64,000 bases of DNA from Nocardia vulneris (GCF_001613425.1 NZ_BDCI01000035.1:392316-456315), one strand, 5' to 3'. Counted from the first letter of the stretch, positions 23,066-32,232 are shown. Program-made: numbers and translations. Notes: generated by a model not told the origin, from the letters alone.

Positions 23066-24021
23066 CCGACGAGCCGACACCGATGGCGCGCACGGACGCA
23101 CCGACCGCGACCGTGCTGTGGTACTCCCAAACCGGCCAAGCCCGCGAGGCCGCCGAGGCATTGCTCGCTCCCCTCCACACCGCGGGCATGAAGCTGGAGT
23201 GGGTACAGATCCGACCCGCGACGGAATACCCGTTTCCCTGGACTCTGCCGCAGTTCGCCGGAATCTTTCCGGAGGCGGTCGATCCACGTGGGCACATCCC
23301 CGTGCGAACCACGGCGCCGGTCACCGCAGACCTCGTGGTCATCGCGTTTCCGGTCTGGTACCTGGCGCCGGCGATCCCGATCCGATCCCTGCTGATCACC
23401 ACTGCGGACATCGTCGCAGGCCGTGATGTCATCGGCCTGGCGGTCTGCCGAAACGTGTGGTGCGCGGCCGCGGTGGAGCTCGCGCAGCTGGTCACCGCAG
23501 CGGGCGGGCGCTATCTCGGTACGATCTCCGCGATCGACACGCACTCGCCGCTGATCACCGCGATCACCACGGTGCACTGGCTGCTCACCGGCCGCCGCGA
23601 GGCCTTCGGGCGTTTCCCCCGCGCCGGCGTCACCGACGCCGAACTGACCCGCCTCACCGGCCTCGGCGAACGCCTCGCGCACGACGGCAGTGCGATCACC
23701 GACAACCCTGCCGCTGCCCCGATCACCCCTGCGCTCGCGGCGATGGAACTCGTCATGGCGCCGCTTTTCCGGGTCTTCGGCCGCATCGCCGCGGCCAGCC
23801 CACCCGGCAGCCTCGCCCGACGCGCCAAGCTCACCGGCACGGCGGGAATCATCATCGCGGCACTAGTGGGCGGCCCGCCGATCGCTGCCCTGACCCGGTT
23901 GGTCGCACGACACCGCTTCGACAATTGGCTGGATCGACGCCTCGCCCCCGCGGTCCATCCGCAGGGCTCCGCCGACCGGCAGCCCAGCCCACGGCGGTCC
24001 TCGCGTCAGGAGTTCCCATGA
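23062..24021 (+). CDS. DarA-like aromatase/condensing enzyme of the flavodoxin fold
   Basis: The 319-residue protein begins, after a short leader, with TVLWYSQTGQAREAAEAL, a flavodoxin P-loop. It then shows PYPFPW-like YPFPWTLPQFAGIFPEAV, VVIAFPVWYLAPAIPIRSLL and VCRNVWCAAAVE, the landmarks of DarA proteins (dialkylresorcinol condensing enzyme/aromatase). A hydrophobic segment at about 255-280 may attach it to the membrane. DarA is thought to oxidise the cyclised intermediate to the aromatic resorcinol. It overlaps DarB and the methyltransferase gene, so translation is coupled. Confidence 0.82.
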   Translation: MTDEPTPMARTDAPTATVLWYSQTGQAREAAEALLAPLHTAGMKLEWVQIRPATEYPFPWTLPQFAGIFPEAVDPRGHIPVRTTAPVTADLVVIAFPVWYLAPAIPIRSLLITTADIVAGRDVIGLAVCRNVWCAAAVELAQLVTAAGGRYLGTISAIDTHSPLITAITTVHWLLTGRREAFGRFPRAGVTDAELTRLTGLGERLAHDGSAITDNPAAAPITPALAAMELVMAPLFRVFGRIAAASPPGSLARRAKLTGTAGIIIAALVGGPPIAALTRLVARHRFDNWLDRRLAPAVHPQGSADRQPSPRRSSRQEFP

Positions 24022-25046
24022 ATCCGCCACCCGTCGACTACCTGCTGCAACTCGCGAACGGATACGCCGCCACCGGCGTGCTGGCCACCGCGCTCGAGCT
24101 CGATCTGTTCGCTACTCTCGACAAGCTCGGGCCTACCGAGCTCGATGATCTCGCGATCGCCATCGGCCTCTCACCCCGCCCGGCCGAGCAGTTTCTCGCC
24201 GCGTGCGTCGGTCTCGGGCTGACCATCGTCGACGCCGACAACCGGTGCCACAACAGCGATCTCGCCACCGCCTACCTCCTTCCGCATCGTCCCGGCTATC
24301 TCGGCGACTTCGTCCGGTTCCAGTTCGATCGCGAATACCCCGCATGGCACCGACTCGCGGACGCCCTGCGCGACAACCAGCCCATCACCCGGCAGTCGGA
24401 TCCGCATCGGCACCGGCTGTTCGACCGAACCGATCCCGATATCAAAGGCTTCATCACCGCCCTGCACCCCATGGCGATCTCGGCGGGTGCCGCGATGGCG
24501 AAGCTTCCGATCTGGGACGACCACCACGCTCTTCTCGATGTCGGCGGCGGCTCGGGCGGCTACAGCCTGGGCCTGTGCGAAGCCTTGCCCGCTCTCACCG
24601 CCACCGTGTACGACGTCGACGACATCACCGATATCACACGGGGTTTCGTCGGTCATCACGACAGAATCACCGTCGTCGACGGAGACTTCTATACCGATCC
24701 GGCGCTGCCCGGCAGCCACGACACCATCCTGCTGGCCAACATCCTGCACGACTGGGGACCCGATACCCGTGCCATGCTGTTGGCCAAAGCTCATGCGGCC
24801 CTGCCCCACAACGGCGCGATCATCATCATCGAGCACATGCTCGACGACACTCGAACCGGTCCCCTGCAAGCCGCGGTGATGGGGCTGAACATGATCGTCG
24901 AAACCGACGCGGGGCGCTCCTACCACCCCGCCGATCACGCCAAAGCCCTTCGTGCCGCCGGGTTCACCGCTATCCACACCCACGCCAGCGACCTACCGAC
25001 CGGCAACTACCTGATCATCGGTCGTGCCGACCACTTGTCACCGTGA
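24018..25046 (+). CDS. SAM-dependent O-methyltransferase (ring O-methyltransferase type)
   Basis: The 342-residue protein starts at ATG 24018, sharing ATGA with the DarA-like stop. An N-terminal dimerisation/winged-helix domain (GVLATALELDLFATLDKL) is followed by the SAM-binding motif LLDVGGGSGGYSLGL, DGDFYTDPALPG and ILHDWGPDTRAML. The HDW segment supplies the usual catalytic His of plant-type O-methyltransferases. In this context it probably methylates a phenol of the resorcinol product, which would be an extra tailoring step. Confidence 0.9.
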   Translation: MNPPPVDYLLQLANGYAATGVLATALELDLFATLDKLGPTELDDLAIAIGLSPRPAEQFLAACVGLGLTIVDADNRCHNSDLATAYLLPHRPGYLGDFVRFQFDREYPAWHRLADALRDNQPITRQSDPHRHRLFDRTDPDIKGFITALHPMAISAGAAMAKLPIWDDHHALLDVGGGSGGYSLGLCEALPALTATVYDVDDITDITRGFVGHHDRITVVDGDFYTDPALPGSHDTILLANILHDWGPDTRAMLLAKAHAALPHNGAIIIIEHMLDDTRTGPLQAAVMGLNMIVETDAGRSYHPADHAKALRAAGFTAIHTHASDLPTGNYLIIGRADHLSP

Positions 25047-25054
25047 CTCCGTCG

Positions 25055-25074
25055 GCGCGCTCCGTGGGGCGCGC
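25055..25074. terminator. short GC hairpin between convergent genes
   Basis: GCGCGC-TCCGTGGG-GCGCGC forms a 6-bp stem with an 8-base loop in the 40-base gap between the converging methyltransferase and nitroreductase genes. There is no T-tract. Confidence 0.55.
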
Positions 25075-25086
25075 GGCCGGCCCAGC

Positions 25087-25680
25087 TCACCGCCAGACGA
25101 CCAGCTCTTCGAGCGGTTTGCGGCGGTCGGCGAGGCGACGGTCGGGTGCGGCGTCCGGGTCTGCGGGGTAGCCGAGGGTGAGGATGCCGACTAGGGCGAC
25201 GTCGTCTGGTAGCTGGGCGATCTTCGCGAGGGCGTCGAGTTCGTCGGGCGGGGCGGGGCTGTAGAAGCCGGTGGTCAGTCCCGCGTCGATCGCGGCGAGT
25301 TGCAGGAGCGCGAACAGTGCGCCGGCGTCGAACCACCAGAACGGGACGGGCCAAGGGATTTCGGTGTTGCCGGTGAGTTTGTCGGGTTCGGTGTAGCGCT
25401 CGTGATAGGACGCTTCTCGGATCCCGAGGGCGATGTGCACCGGGGCTTGCGAGATCCACGGTTGATGACCGTGTTCGAGATACCAGGGCTCCGCGACCGC
25501 CGCCAGCTGTCCGCGCAGCACCGGATCGGTGATCACCACCAGTCGATGACCTTGGCTGTATCCGGCGCTGGGGGCGCGGCGGACGACCCGCACCACCCGC
25601 CGCAGCGTCTCGGCGGGCACCGGATCGGGCCGGTAGTGCCGCACCATCCGGCGGCCGCGCAGTACTTCGGTGAAATCCAT
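25087..25680 (-). CDS. nitroreductase-family FMN oxidoreductase
   Basis: The 197-residue protein starts MDFTEVLRGRRMVRHYRPDP, the usual nitroreductase N-terminus with Arg residues for FMN phosphate. It continues RRAPSAGYSQGHRLVVITD, a central FWWFDAGALFALLQLAAIDAG helix region and a terminal LVGILTLGYP. These enzymes reduce nitro groups, quinones or similar compounds with NAD(P)H. Only three bases separate it from the MFS gene upstream, so the two form an operon under the Rrf2-type sites. Confidence 0.88.
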   Translation of the reverse strand: MDFTEVLRGRRMVRHYRPDPVPAETLRRVVRVVRRAPSAGYSQGHRLVVITDPVLRGQLAAVAEPWYLEHGHQPWISQAPVHIALGIREASYHERYTEPDKLTGNTEIPWPVPFWWFDAGALFALLQLAAIDAGLTTGFYSPAPPDELDALAKIAQLPDDVALVGILTLGYPADPDAAPDRRLADRRKPLEELVVWR

Positions 25681-25683
25681 CGT

Positions 25684-26874
25684 TCAAGCCTTTCGATTCA
25701 GAGCGGGTCGTAGTCGGCGAATGGGCAGCAGGGTGAGCAGGCCGAGCCCGCCCAGGATGGCGAAGGCGAGCCGGAAATCGCCTGTGCTGTCCCGTAGTAC
25801 GCCCACCAGCACGGGAGCCGACGCGGCACTGCCGTAGCCGACGAAGAACGCCAGCGCGCTGATCCGTCCGGCTTCACCGGCATCGCGACTCACCAGCACC
25901 GGCATGGTCAGCACGAGCGTGAAGAGGCCGCCGTGCCCGACGCCGAGGGCGACGATCCACACCCAGGCCGCTGTGCCCGGCGCGAGGGCCAGACCCAGAA
26001 AGCCTGCGGCAGTGACGATCATGGTGACCGCGAGGGCGCCACGCTTGTCCTCGCGCTCACCGAGCAGCATCGGCACGGCCGGCATCGCGACGACCTGGAT
26101 GGCGATCATGACCGTCAGCATGACGCCGGACGCCGCCGCGCTGTAGCCCCCACTGTTGTGCAGCAGCGGTGCGACCCACGCCAATTCGCAGTAATACAGC
26201 GCCGAGTTGACCGCGGACAGAATGGTGATCCGCCACGCCGAACCGCTGCGCCAGGGCAGGCCCCGGGTCGCCGGACCCGCAAGGGCGGCAACGCCTTCCA
26301 GCCCCAGCGCACCTTTTGCACCGGACCACAGCACCATTCCCGCCACCGCGAGGACCGCCCACGAGGCCAGCGCTGCCGGCCAGGAGCCCAGCAGGTCGGC
26401 CAACGGCGCGCTGACACCGGCCGCCACCGCTCCGCCGAGCCCGAGACCCGCCGTGTAGATGCCCGTCACCAGCGTGGCCCGATCGGCGAACCGCGTCTTG
26501 ACCACGGCGGGCAACAGGGTCTGCGCGATCGCGATACCGGCCCCCACGATCGCCGCGCTGCTCAATTGCAGCCAGGTGGACGCGCCGGCCGAGCGGGCCG
26601 CCGTGGCGATCGCGATGATCGCGAGCCCGAGCAGCACCCCGCGCTGCAATCCGAAGCGACGTCCCACGTATGCGCCCAGCGGTGCGCAGACGCCCATCGC
26701 CAGCGTGGGAACGGTGGTCAGCAAAGCCACGCCGGTCGCGGACAGATCCAGGTCGGTCTGGATGCGGTCCACCAGCGGCGCGACGGCCGCGATGGCCGGG
26801 CGCAGGTTCGCGGCGGCGGCGAACAGCGCGACCGCGGCGGCGCCCAGTGCGGTGCGGGATGCAATCCCTGTCAT
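25684..26874 (-). CDS. MFS transporter (CynX/NimT-like exporter)
   Basis: About 396 residues from ATG 26874; a longer ATG start at 26901 would lie within an operator. Twelve hydrophobic segments are visible. A typical early segment is ANLRPAIAAVAPLVDRIQTD, and the signature ALLTTVPTLAMGVCAPLGAYVGRRFG is characteristic of the CynX/NimT branch of the major facilitator superfamily. Members export or import small anions or nitroimidazoles. Pairing with a nitroreductase suggests handling of a nitro- or redox-active compound. Confidence 0.87.
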   Translation of the reverse strand: MTGIASRTALGAAAVALFAAAANLRPAIAAVAPLVDRIQTDLDLSATGVALLTTVPTLAMGVCAPLGAYVGRRFGLQRGVLLGLAIIAIATAARSAGASTWLQLSSAAIVGAGIAIAQTLLPAVVKTRFADRATLVTGIYTAGLGLGGAVAAGVSAPLADLLGSWPAALASWAVLAVAGMVLWSGAKGALGLEGVAALAGPATRGLPWRSGSAWRITILSAVNSALYYCELAWVAPLLHNSGGYSAAASGVMLTVMIAIQVVAMPAVPMLLGEREDKRGALAVTMIVTAAGFLGLALAPGTAAWVWIVALGVGHGGLFTLVLTMPVLVSRDAGEAGRISALAFFVGYGSAASAPVLVGVLRDSTGDFRLAFAILGGLGLLTLLPIRRLRPALNRKA

Positions 26875-26892
26875 GAGGTACCCCAGGTTGAT

Positions 26893-26913
26893 CTCGGACA
26901 TTTTCTATCCGAG
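26893..26913. promoter_or_regulatory. Rrf2-type operator, site 1
   Basis: CTCGGA and TCCGAG form an inverted repeat around a 9-base spacer. It lies in the divergent region between the MFS/nitroreductase operon and the Rrf2 regulator and covers the MFS upstream ATG. Confidence 0.7.
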
Positions 26914-26922
26914 TTCTATCAC

Positions 26923-26947
26923 ATCTCGGATATCTCATGTCCGAGAT
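26923..26947. promoter_or_regulatory. Rrf2-type operator, site 2
   Basis: ATCTCGGA and TCCGAGAT form a perfect 8-bp inverted repeat, again with a 9-base spacer. Centre-to-centre distance to site 1 is 32 bases, about three helical turns, so two dimers could bind one DNA face. It lies 16 bases before the regulator GTG. Confidence 0.75.
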
Positions 26948-26962
26948 CGGTAGGATGGGGTC

Positions 26963-27445
26963 GTGAAGATGTCGAACGGTGTGGAGTGGGCCCTGCACAG
27001 CTGCGTCACGCTCAGCCAGAGCCAGGAGCCGGTGCCGGCGGCTCGGCTGGCCGAATTGCACGGCACCCCACCGGCTTACACGGCCAAGCAGCTACAGGCT
27101 CTGTCCCGAGCGGGCATCGTCCGGTCCACCGCCGGTCAGGTCGGCGGGTACGCCCTCACCCGACCGGCCGCGCAGATCAGCGTGCTCGACATCACGCAGG
27201 CGATCGACGGGACCGAACCGGCCTACCGCTGCGCGGAAATCCGGCAACGTGGACCACTGGGTATTCCTGCCGAGCAGTGTGCGCGGCCGTGCGCGATCGC
27301 CCGCACCATGGCGGCCGCCCAGCAGGCGTGGTCGCGTGCGCTCGCCGAGGTCTCCGTGGCCGACTTGGCCGCGGGCATCGACGACGACAGCGGCGGCACC
27401 GCGCTGGCCGATGTGCGAGGCTGGCTGCGCGACACTCGGAACTGA
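26963..27445 (+). CDS. Rrf2-family transcriptional regulator
   Basis: The 160-residue protein starts at GTG 26963 (or ATG 26969) behind GGATGGGG. It has the Rrf2 winged helix: NGVEWALHSCVTLSQSQ, then LAELHGTPPAYTAKQLQALS and the wing STAGQVGGYALTRPA. The C-terminal half carries Cys residues (YRCAEI, QCARPCAIA) that could hold an iron-sulfur cluster or sense thiol oxidation, as in RsrR/NsrR/IscR relatives. Twin operators in the divergent region suggest it represses both itself and the MFS/nitroreductase operon. Confidence 0.9.
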   Translation: MKMSNGVEWALHSCVTLSQSQEPVPAARLAELHGTPPAYTAKQLQALSRAGIVRSTAGQVGGYALTRPAAQISVLDITQAIDGTEPAYRCAEIRQRGPLGIPAEQCARPCAIARTMAAAQQAWSRALAEVSVADLAAGIDDDSGGTALADVRGWLRDTRN

Positions 27446-27470
27446 GGCGGTTCGGTGCTGCGTGGTCGGG

Positions 27471-28022
27471 TCAGTCGAGCACGTAGCGCTGCAGCATCAC
27501 GTTGTCGAAATGCCTCGTTTCGGCCAGGCGGAGCTGGATTCGCTTGTCCAGCGGGGGGAACAGCGGTGTGCCGCCGCCGAGCACCACCGGGCTGACGAAC
27601 AACCAGTACTCGTCGACGAGACCGTGCGGGATCAGCGCGGCGCCGAGTTCCGCGCCGCCGACCTCCATCACCCCGTCGCCCTCGACCTTCAACTTGCGAA
27701 CTTCCTCGACCGCGTTCTCCCGCACCAACCTGCTGTTCCACTGGACCTCGGTGAGCGTCCTGGAGAAGACCACCTTCGGCTTGTCCGTCCAGAGCCGGCC
27801 GAACTCGCGTTCGATGGGCGACGCATCCGCGGGGACGTGCGGCCAATATTCGGCCATCAACTCGTACAGGCGGCGGCCGTGCAGCGAGATCTCGATCTCG
27901 CGGTACCGGTCGTTGTGGAACTGGTGCAGCTCGTCGTCGGGATCCGACCAGTCGATCTTGCCGTCCCGATCGTTGATGAAACCGTCCAGGGAGACGGTGA
28001 ACGAATAGATCAGTTTTCGCAT
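27471..28022 (-). CDS. dihydrofolate-reductase-like protein (RibD C-terminal domain family)
   Basis: The 183-residue protein starts MRKLIYSFTVSLDGFINDRD. This and the segments KVVFSRTLTEV, GDGVMEVGGAELGAALI and LFVSPVVLGGGTPLFP are standard for the stand-alone RibD-C/DHFR family. Members bind NADPH and reduce unknown substrates; most are not true folate enzymes. The gene is divergent from the ligase cassette with a 142-base gap that shows no distinct motif. Confidence 0.88.
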   Translation of the reverse strand: MRKLIYSFTVSLDGFINDRDGKIDWSDPDDELHQFHNDRYREIEISLHGRRLYELMAEYWPHVPADASPIEREFGRLWTDKPKVVFSRTLTEVQWNSRLVRENAVEEVRKLKVEGDGVMEVGGAELGAALIPHGLVDEYWLFVSPVVLGGGTPLFPPLDKRIQLRLAETRHFDNVMLQRYVLD

Positions 28023-28164
28023 GACTGAACAGACCTCCCGGACGCGCGAAACTCATCGGACAGGGCGGAACACATTATGCGCCGACGGTCCGGTCCCCTT
28101 GTCGAAGTGGCCAAACTTGTTGAATATCAAACTATTCCGACCGTGCAGTTCTTATCATGGTCGG

Positions 28165-29562
28165 GTGAGCTTTCCCGGGTCGATCGTGCGGGCGTTGCAG
28201 GCGGATCCGGGAAAAGTCGTGGTCGAGCACGGCGCACGCACGGTAACCAGGGCACAGTTGCTCACCATGATGGGCACGGTCGCGGGCGGGCTACGGGAGC
28301 GGGGGCTCGGTCCTGGCCGCGGCGTGGCGCTGCGGGTGGACGTCAGCGCCGAATCGCTGGCCGCGTATTTGGCGGCCTACACCCTCGGCTGCCGGGTCGT
28401 CGGGGTGCGCCCGGGGCTCAGCGCGCGGCAGCTGGCGCATGTGCTGAGCAACGGGGTGGACGCGGTCTTGGACGACGAGCAGGTGCATGCGCTGCTGGCG
28501 GGCCCGGCGCAGCCGGTGACGGTCGAGGCGCGTTCCGGTGACATCGCCCGGGTCGCCTACACCAGCGGCACCACCGGCCTGCCGAAGGGCTGCGCGCAGA
28601 CCTACCGGGCGATGTCGGCGCATTGGTCGTGGGGCAAGCCGACTTGGAGCCCGGAGACGGCCGCACTCGCCGCCTGCGCCGAGCGCTACCTGCTGTTCGG
28701 CACCCTGGCCAGCGCGGTGGTGCAGGACTATCTCGCGCTGTGCCTGCTGGGTGGCGGCACCGCGGTTATCCCGGAACCTGTTGGCACAGAACTATTTCCA
28801 GAGGTGATCGCGCGACTGCGGATCACCGCCACGATCATGAACGTGCCCCGCCTCTACCAGATGCTGGACGCACTGCGCACCGCCCCGGCGGACACGAGCA
28901 GCCTGCGCGCCATGGTGGTGGCGGGCTCGCCGCTGGCCCCGCATCGGCTCGCGGACGCGGTGCGGGCGCTTGGTCCGGTGGTACATCAGGCCTACGGGCA
29001 GACCGAGACCGGCGGCTTGACCGCGTTGACGCCCGCCGAAATCGACAGCGGCGTACTAGCTTCGGTCGGTCGCCCGCTCCCCGGCGTCGCGGTGGACATC
29101 CGGGACGGCGAGATCTATGTCCGCAACGAGTACATGATGTCCGAGTACCTCGGCGACCCGGCCGAAACCGCCGACGTCCTCGTCGACGGCTGGGTGCGCA
29201 CCCGCGACCTGGGTTACCTCGCGGACGGCTACCTCTATCTGACCGGCCGGGCGCGCGACGTCATCATCGTGGACGCGCTGCCGGTGTACGCGGGTCCGAT
29301 CGAACGGCTGCTCGCCGGGCACCCGGATATCGACCAGGCCTACGTCGTCGGCGCGCCGGACGATCGCCGCGGTGAAGCGGTGCACGCCTTCGTGGTACCG
29401 CGTCCGGGCCGTACGCCGGACTCGATCGCATTGTCCGCCCTGGTGCACGCCGAACTCGGGGAATCGAGTGTGCCGCAGTCCTACACGGTGGTGCCGGAAG
29501 CGCCGACCGCGGCCAGCGGGAAGCCGGACAAGAAGGCCTTGCTGGAGCTGTATCCACGGTAA
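28165..29562 (+). CDS. AMP-dependent acyl-CoA synthetase/ligase
   Basis: The 465-residue protein is read from GTG 28165, since the frame upstream to 28021 lacks ligase character. Core motifs are AYTSGTTGLPKGCAQT (P-loop, residues about 128-143), QAYGQTETGG, DGWVRTRDLGYLADGYLYLTG and the C-terminal KPDKKALLELY lysine loop. It is shorter than most acyl-CoA synthetases because the N-terminal domain is reduced. It activates a carboxylic acid as the adenylate and may hand it to CoA or an amine. It opens a cassette with three oxidative enzymes. Confidence 0.88.
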   Translation: MSFPGSIVRALQADPGKVVVEHGARTVTRAQLLTMMGTVAGGLRERGLGPGRGVALRVDVSAESLAAYLAAYTLGCRVVGVRPGLSARQLAHVLSNGVDAVLDDEQVHALLAGPAQPVTVEARSGDIARVAYTSGTTGLPKGCAQTYRAMSAHWSWGKPTWSPETAALAACAERYLLFGTLASAVVQDYLALCLLGGGTAVIPEPVGTELFPEVIARLRITATIMNVPRLYQMLDALRTAPADTSSLRAMVVAGSPLAPHRLADAVRALGPVVHQAYGQTETGGLTALTPAEIDSGVLASVGRPLPGVAVDIRDGEIYVRNEYMMSEYLGDPAETADVLVDGWVRTRDLGYLADGYLYLTGRARDVIIVDALPVYAGPIERLLAGHPDIDQAYVVGAPDDRRGEAVHAFVVPRPGRTPDSIALSALVHAELGESSVPQSYTVVPEAPTAASGKPDKKALLELYPR

Positions 29563-29584
29563 CGCCAGACATTTGGAGGAGACG

Positions 29585-31153
29585 TTGTCCGAACTCGACT
29601 ACCTGATCATCGGCGCGGGACCGGCAGGTCTCCAAATGGGTCACCACCTACAGCAGGCGGGCCGCGACTATCTGATCGTGGAGGGCGGGCCCGCCGCCGG
29701 CACGTTCTTCACCAGGTATCCCCGGCACCGCCAGCTGATCTCGATCAACAAGGTGCACACGGGCTGGGACGATCCGGAGCTGAACCTGCGCATGGACTGG
29801 AATTCGCTGCTACCGGGCCCACCGTTCAAGGACTACTCGCGACGCTTCTTCCCGGCGGCGGACGATATGGTCCGCTATCTCCGTGATTATGCTGTGCGAC
29901 AAGGCTTGTCGATCCGCTACGACACCCGGGTGGCACGGATCAGCCGCCCGGATCTGTTCGAGGTCGCCGATCAGCACGGCGAGGTGCTGCGCGCACACCG
30001 GCTGATCGTCGCCACCGGCGTCTCGAAACCTTATGTGCCGGATATCCCTGGTATCGAGACGGCCGAGCTGTACAGCGAAGTATCGGTCGACCCGGCGGAT
30101 TTCACCGATCAGCGGGTGCTGATCATCGGAAAAGGCAACTCGGCCTTCGAAACCGCGGACAATCTCACCGAGACCACCGCGCTGATCCATGTCGCCGGAC
30201 CGCATTCGGTGCGGCTGGCCTGGCAGACCCACTTCGTCGGCCATCTGCGCGCGGTCAACAACAACTTCCTCGATACCTATCAGCTCAAGTCGCAGAATGC
30301 GATCCTGGACGGCAACGTGGTCGATATCGCGCGGCAGTCGGACGGGTCGTATCTGGTGACGGTGAGTTTCTCCCGGGCCGACGAGGTCACCAAGGACATC
30401 CGCTACGACCGGGTGATCGTGGCAACCGGATTCCGGTTCGACGCCTCGATCTTCGCCCCGGAGTGCCGGCCGGAACTGGCGATCAACGATCGCTTCCCGG
30501 CCCAGACCCCGGCGTGGGAGTCGACCACGGTACCGGGGCTGTACTTCGCGGGCACGATCACGCAGGAGCGTGATTTCAAGCAGTCCACCAGCGGATTCAT
30601 CCACGGGTTCCGTTATGGGACAAGGGCATTGCACCGGATCCTGGAGCAGCGACACCATCAGCAGATCTGGCCGCACCGCGAACTCGGCACGACCGCGGCC
30701 GACGTCGGCGCGGCGATCCTCGAGCGGGTGAACCGGACCTCGGCGCTGTGGCAGATGTTCGCCTTTCTCGGCGATCTGGTCACGGTTGGCCCCGACGCGC
30801 AGGCGCGGTACTGGACGGAACTACCGGTCGACTACCTCGTAACTGCCATCGCGGCAGGAGATTTCGGCGAGGTGGAGACCTACTTGGTGATCACCCTCGA
30901 GTACGGTAAGGATCACGACCGCTTCGATCCGTTCGACATCAACGCACGGCGCATCGCCCAGTCCGACGCCGAACACGCCCTAGACGGCCGGTATCTGCAC
31001 CCGGTCGTCCGGCAGTATCGCGACGGGCGCCAGATCGCCGAACATCACATCACGGAGAATCTCGAAAACGAGTGGACGCACGAAACGGTGCACCGCAAGC
31101 CGCTGTTCGATTTCTTGACGACCGCGCTGCCCGCCCCGGAGCCGACGCGGTGA
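29585..31153 (+). CDS. flavin-containing monooxygenase-like FAD oxidoreductase
   Basis: The 522-residue protein starts at TTG 29585, placed by a strong GGAGGAG site. It has the FAD motif LIIGAGPAGLQMG (residues 8-20), LIVATGVSKPYVPDIPG, and a second Rossmann motif IIGKGNSAFETADNL for NAD(P)H, then IVATGFRFDASIF. The arrangement matches group B monooxygenases of the FMO/FOXRED2-like type. A C-terminal 120 residues without clear domain follow. It overlaps the next gene by four bases. The substrate is unknown. Confidence 0.88.
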   Translation: MSELDYLIIGAGPAGLQMGHHLQQAGRDYLIVEGGPAAGTFFTRYPRHRQLISINKVHTGWDDPELNLRMDWNSLLPGPPFKDYSRRFFPAADDMVRYLRDYAVRQGLSIRYDTRVARISRPDLFEVADQHGEVLRAHRLIVATGVSKPYVPDIPGIETAELYSEVSVDPADFTDQRVLIIGKGNSAFETADNLTETTALIHVAGPHSVRLAWQTHFVGHLRAVNNNFLDTYQLKSQNAILDGNVVDIARQSDGSYLVTVSFSRADEVTKDIRYDRVIVATGFRFDASIFAPECRPELAINDRFPAQTPAWESTTVPGLYFAGTITQERDFKQSTSGFIHGFRYGTRALHRILEQRHHQQIWPHRELGTTAADVGAAILERVNRTSALWQMFAFLGDLVTVGPDAQARYWTELPVDYLVTAIAAGDFGEVETYLVITLEYGKDHDRFDPFDINARRIAQSDAEHALDGRYLHPVVRQYRDGRQIAEHHITENLENEWTHETVHRKPLFDFLTTALPAPEPTR

Positions 31154-32232
31154 CCTGCCCGCCGGCCGCGCTCGAGCAGCGGGCGAAGGAGCTGCTCGAG
31201 CCCGCGCACTACGACTTCTTCGCGGGCGGCGCGGGCGAGGAGATCGCGCTGGCCGACAACGAGCAGGCCTTTCGCCGCCTGGCGCTGCTGCCACGGGTGT
31301 TACGAGACACCAGCGGCCGGTCGATCGCGACGCTGCTGCTCGGCGATCCGAGCGCGATGCCGGTGTTCGTCTCGCCCACCGCGTTTCATCGACTGGCCCA
31401 CCCCGAGGGCGAACGCGCGACCGCCAGGGCGGTCGCCGCGGCCGGGCTCGTGCTGATCGCCAGCATGGCTGCGACCGTGGCCATCGGCGAGATCACCACC
31501 GCGGCCCGCGAGATCGATCGGGACGCGCGGGTGTGGTTCCAGCTGTACCTGCAGCCGGAGCCGGACGTGACCACCGAACTCGTGCGGCGAGCGGAGCGCG
31601 CCGGCTGTACGGCACTGGTGGTGACCGTCGACTCCCCGGCCCTGGGGCGGCGCACCAGAGACGATCGGAACGGCTTCCACGACCTGCCTGCCGGGCTCTG
31701 TGCCGAGAACATGCGCGGCCTGCCCGGCACGGCGGCAAACGGGCTCCGGCGTATCGCGATGTCACCCACCTTCACCTGGGACCACCTGGAGTGGCTGCGC
31801 GAGGTGACGGCACTTCCGTTGGTGCTCAAGGGAATCATGCACCCCGAAGACGCGCGGCTGGCGATCGAGTTCGGCGCCGACGCGATCCTGGTCTCCAATC
31901 ACGGTGGACGCCAACTCGACGCCGCGCCCGCGACGCTGGACGCCTTGCCCGCGATCGCCGCCGGTGTGGCCGACCGGATCCCGATCTTTCTGGACGGTGG
32001 CGTCCGCCGCGGCTCGGATGTCGTGCTGGCGCTCGCGCTGGGCGCGAAGGCGGTGGGCCTCGGGCGACCGGTGCTGTGGGGCTTGACCGTCGGCGGCGAC
32101 AAGGGCGTCGCGGACGTGCTGGACACCTTGCGCACGGAAGTCGAGCAAACGCTGACTCTCTGCGGCGTGGCGGCGCTGTCCGAACTGGACACCGACCTGG
32201 TGACGGTCCGAGGGGCGGCGGCGCGGTGCTGA
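31150..32232 (+). CDS. FMN-dependent alpha-hydroxy-acid oxidase/dehydrogenase
   Basis: The 360-residue protein starts at GTG 31150, overlapping the monooxygenase stop. It is a TIM-barrel flavoenzyme: YDFFAGGAGEEIALADNE at the start, VTVDSPALGRRTRDDRNGF, and the catalytic SNHGGRQLDAAPATLDALP with His251 as the base and Arg254 for the carboxylate. LDGGVRRGSDVVLALALGAKAV binds the FMN phosphate. The family oxidises L-lactate, glycolate, mandelate or longer 2-hydroxy acids to 2-oxo acids. In this cassette it likely oxidises a pathway-specific hydroxy acid. Confidence 0.92.
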   Translation: MTCPPAALEQRAKELLEPAHYDFFAGGAGEEIALADNEQAFRRLALLPRVLRDTSGRSIATLLLGDPSAMPVFVSPTAFHRLAHPEGERATARAVAAAGLVLIASMAATVAIGEITTAAREIDRDARVWFQLYLQPEPDVTTELVRRAERAGCTALVVTVDSPALGRRTRDDRNGFHDLPAGLCAENMRGLPGTAANGLRRIAMSPTFTWDHLEWLREVTALPLVLKGIMHPEDARLAIEFGADAILVSNHGGRQLDAAPATLDALPAIAAGVADRIPIFLDGGVRRGSDVVLALALGAKAVGLGRPVLWGLTVGGDKGVADVLDTLRTEVEQTLTLCGVAALSELDTDLVTVRGAAARC

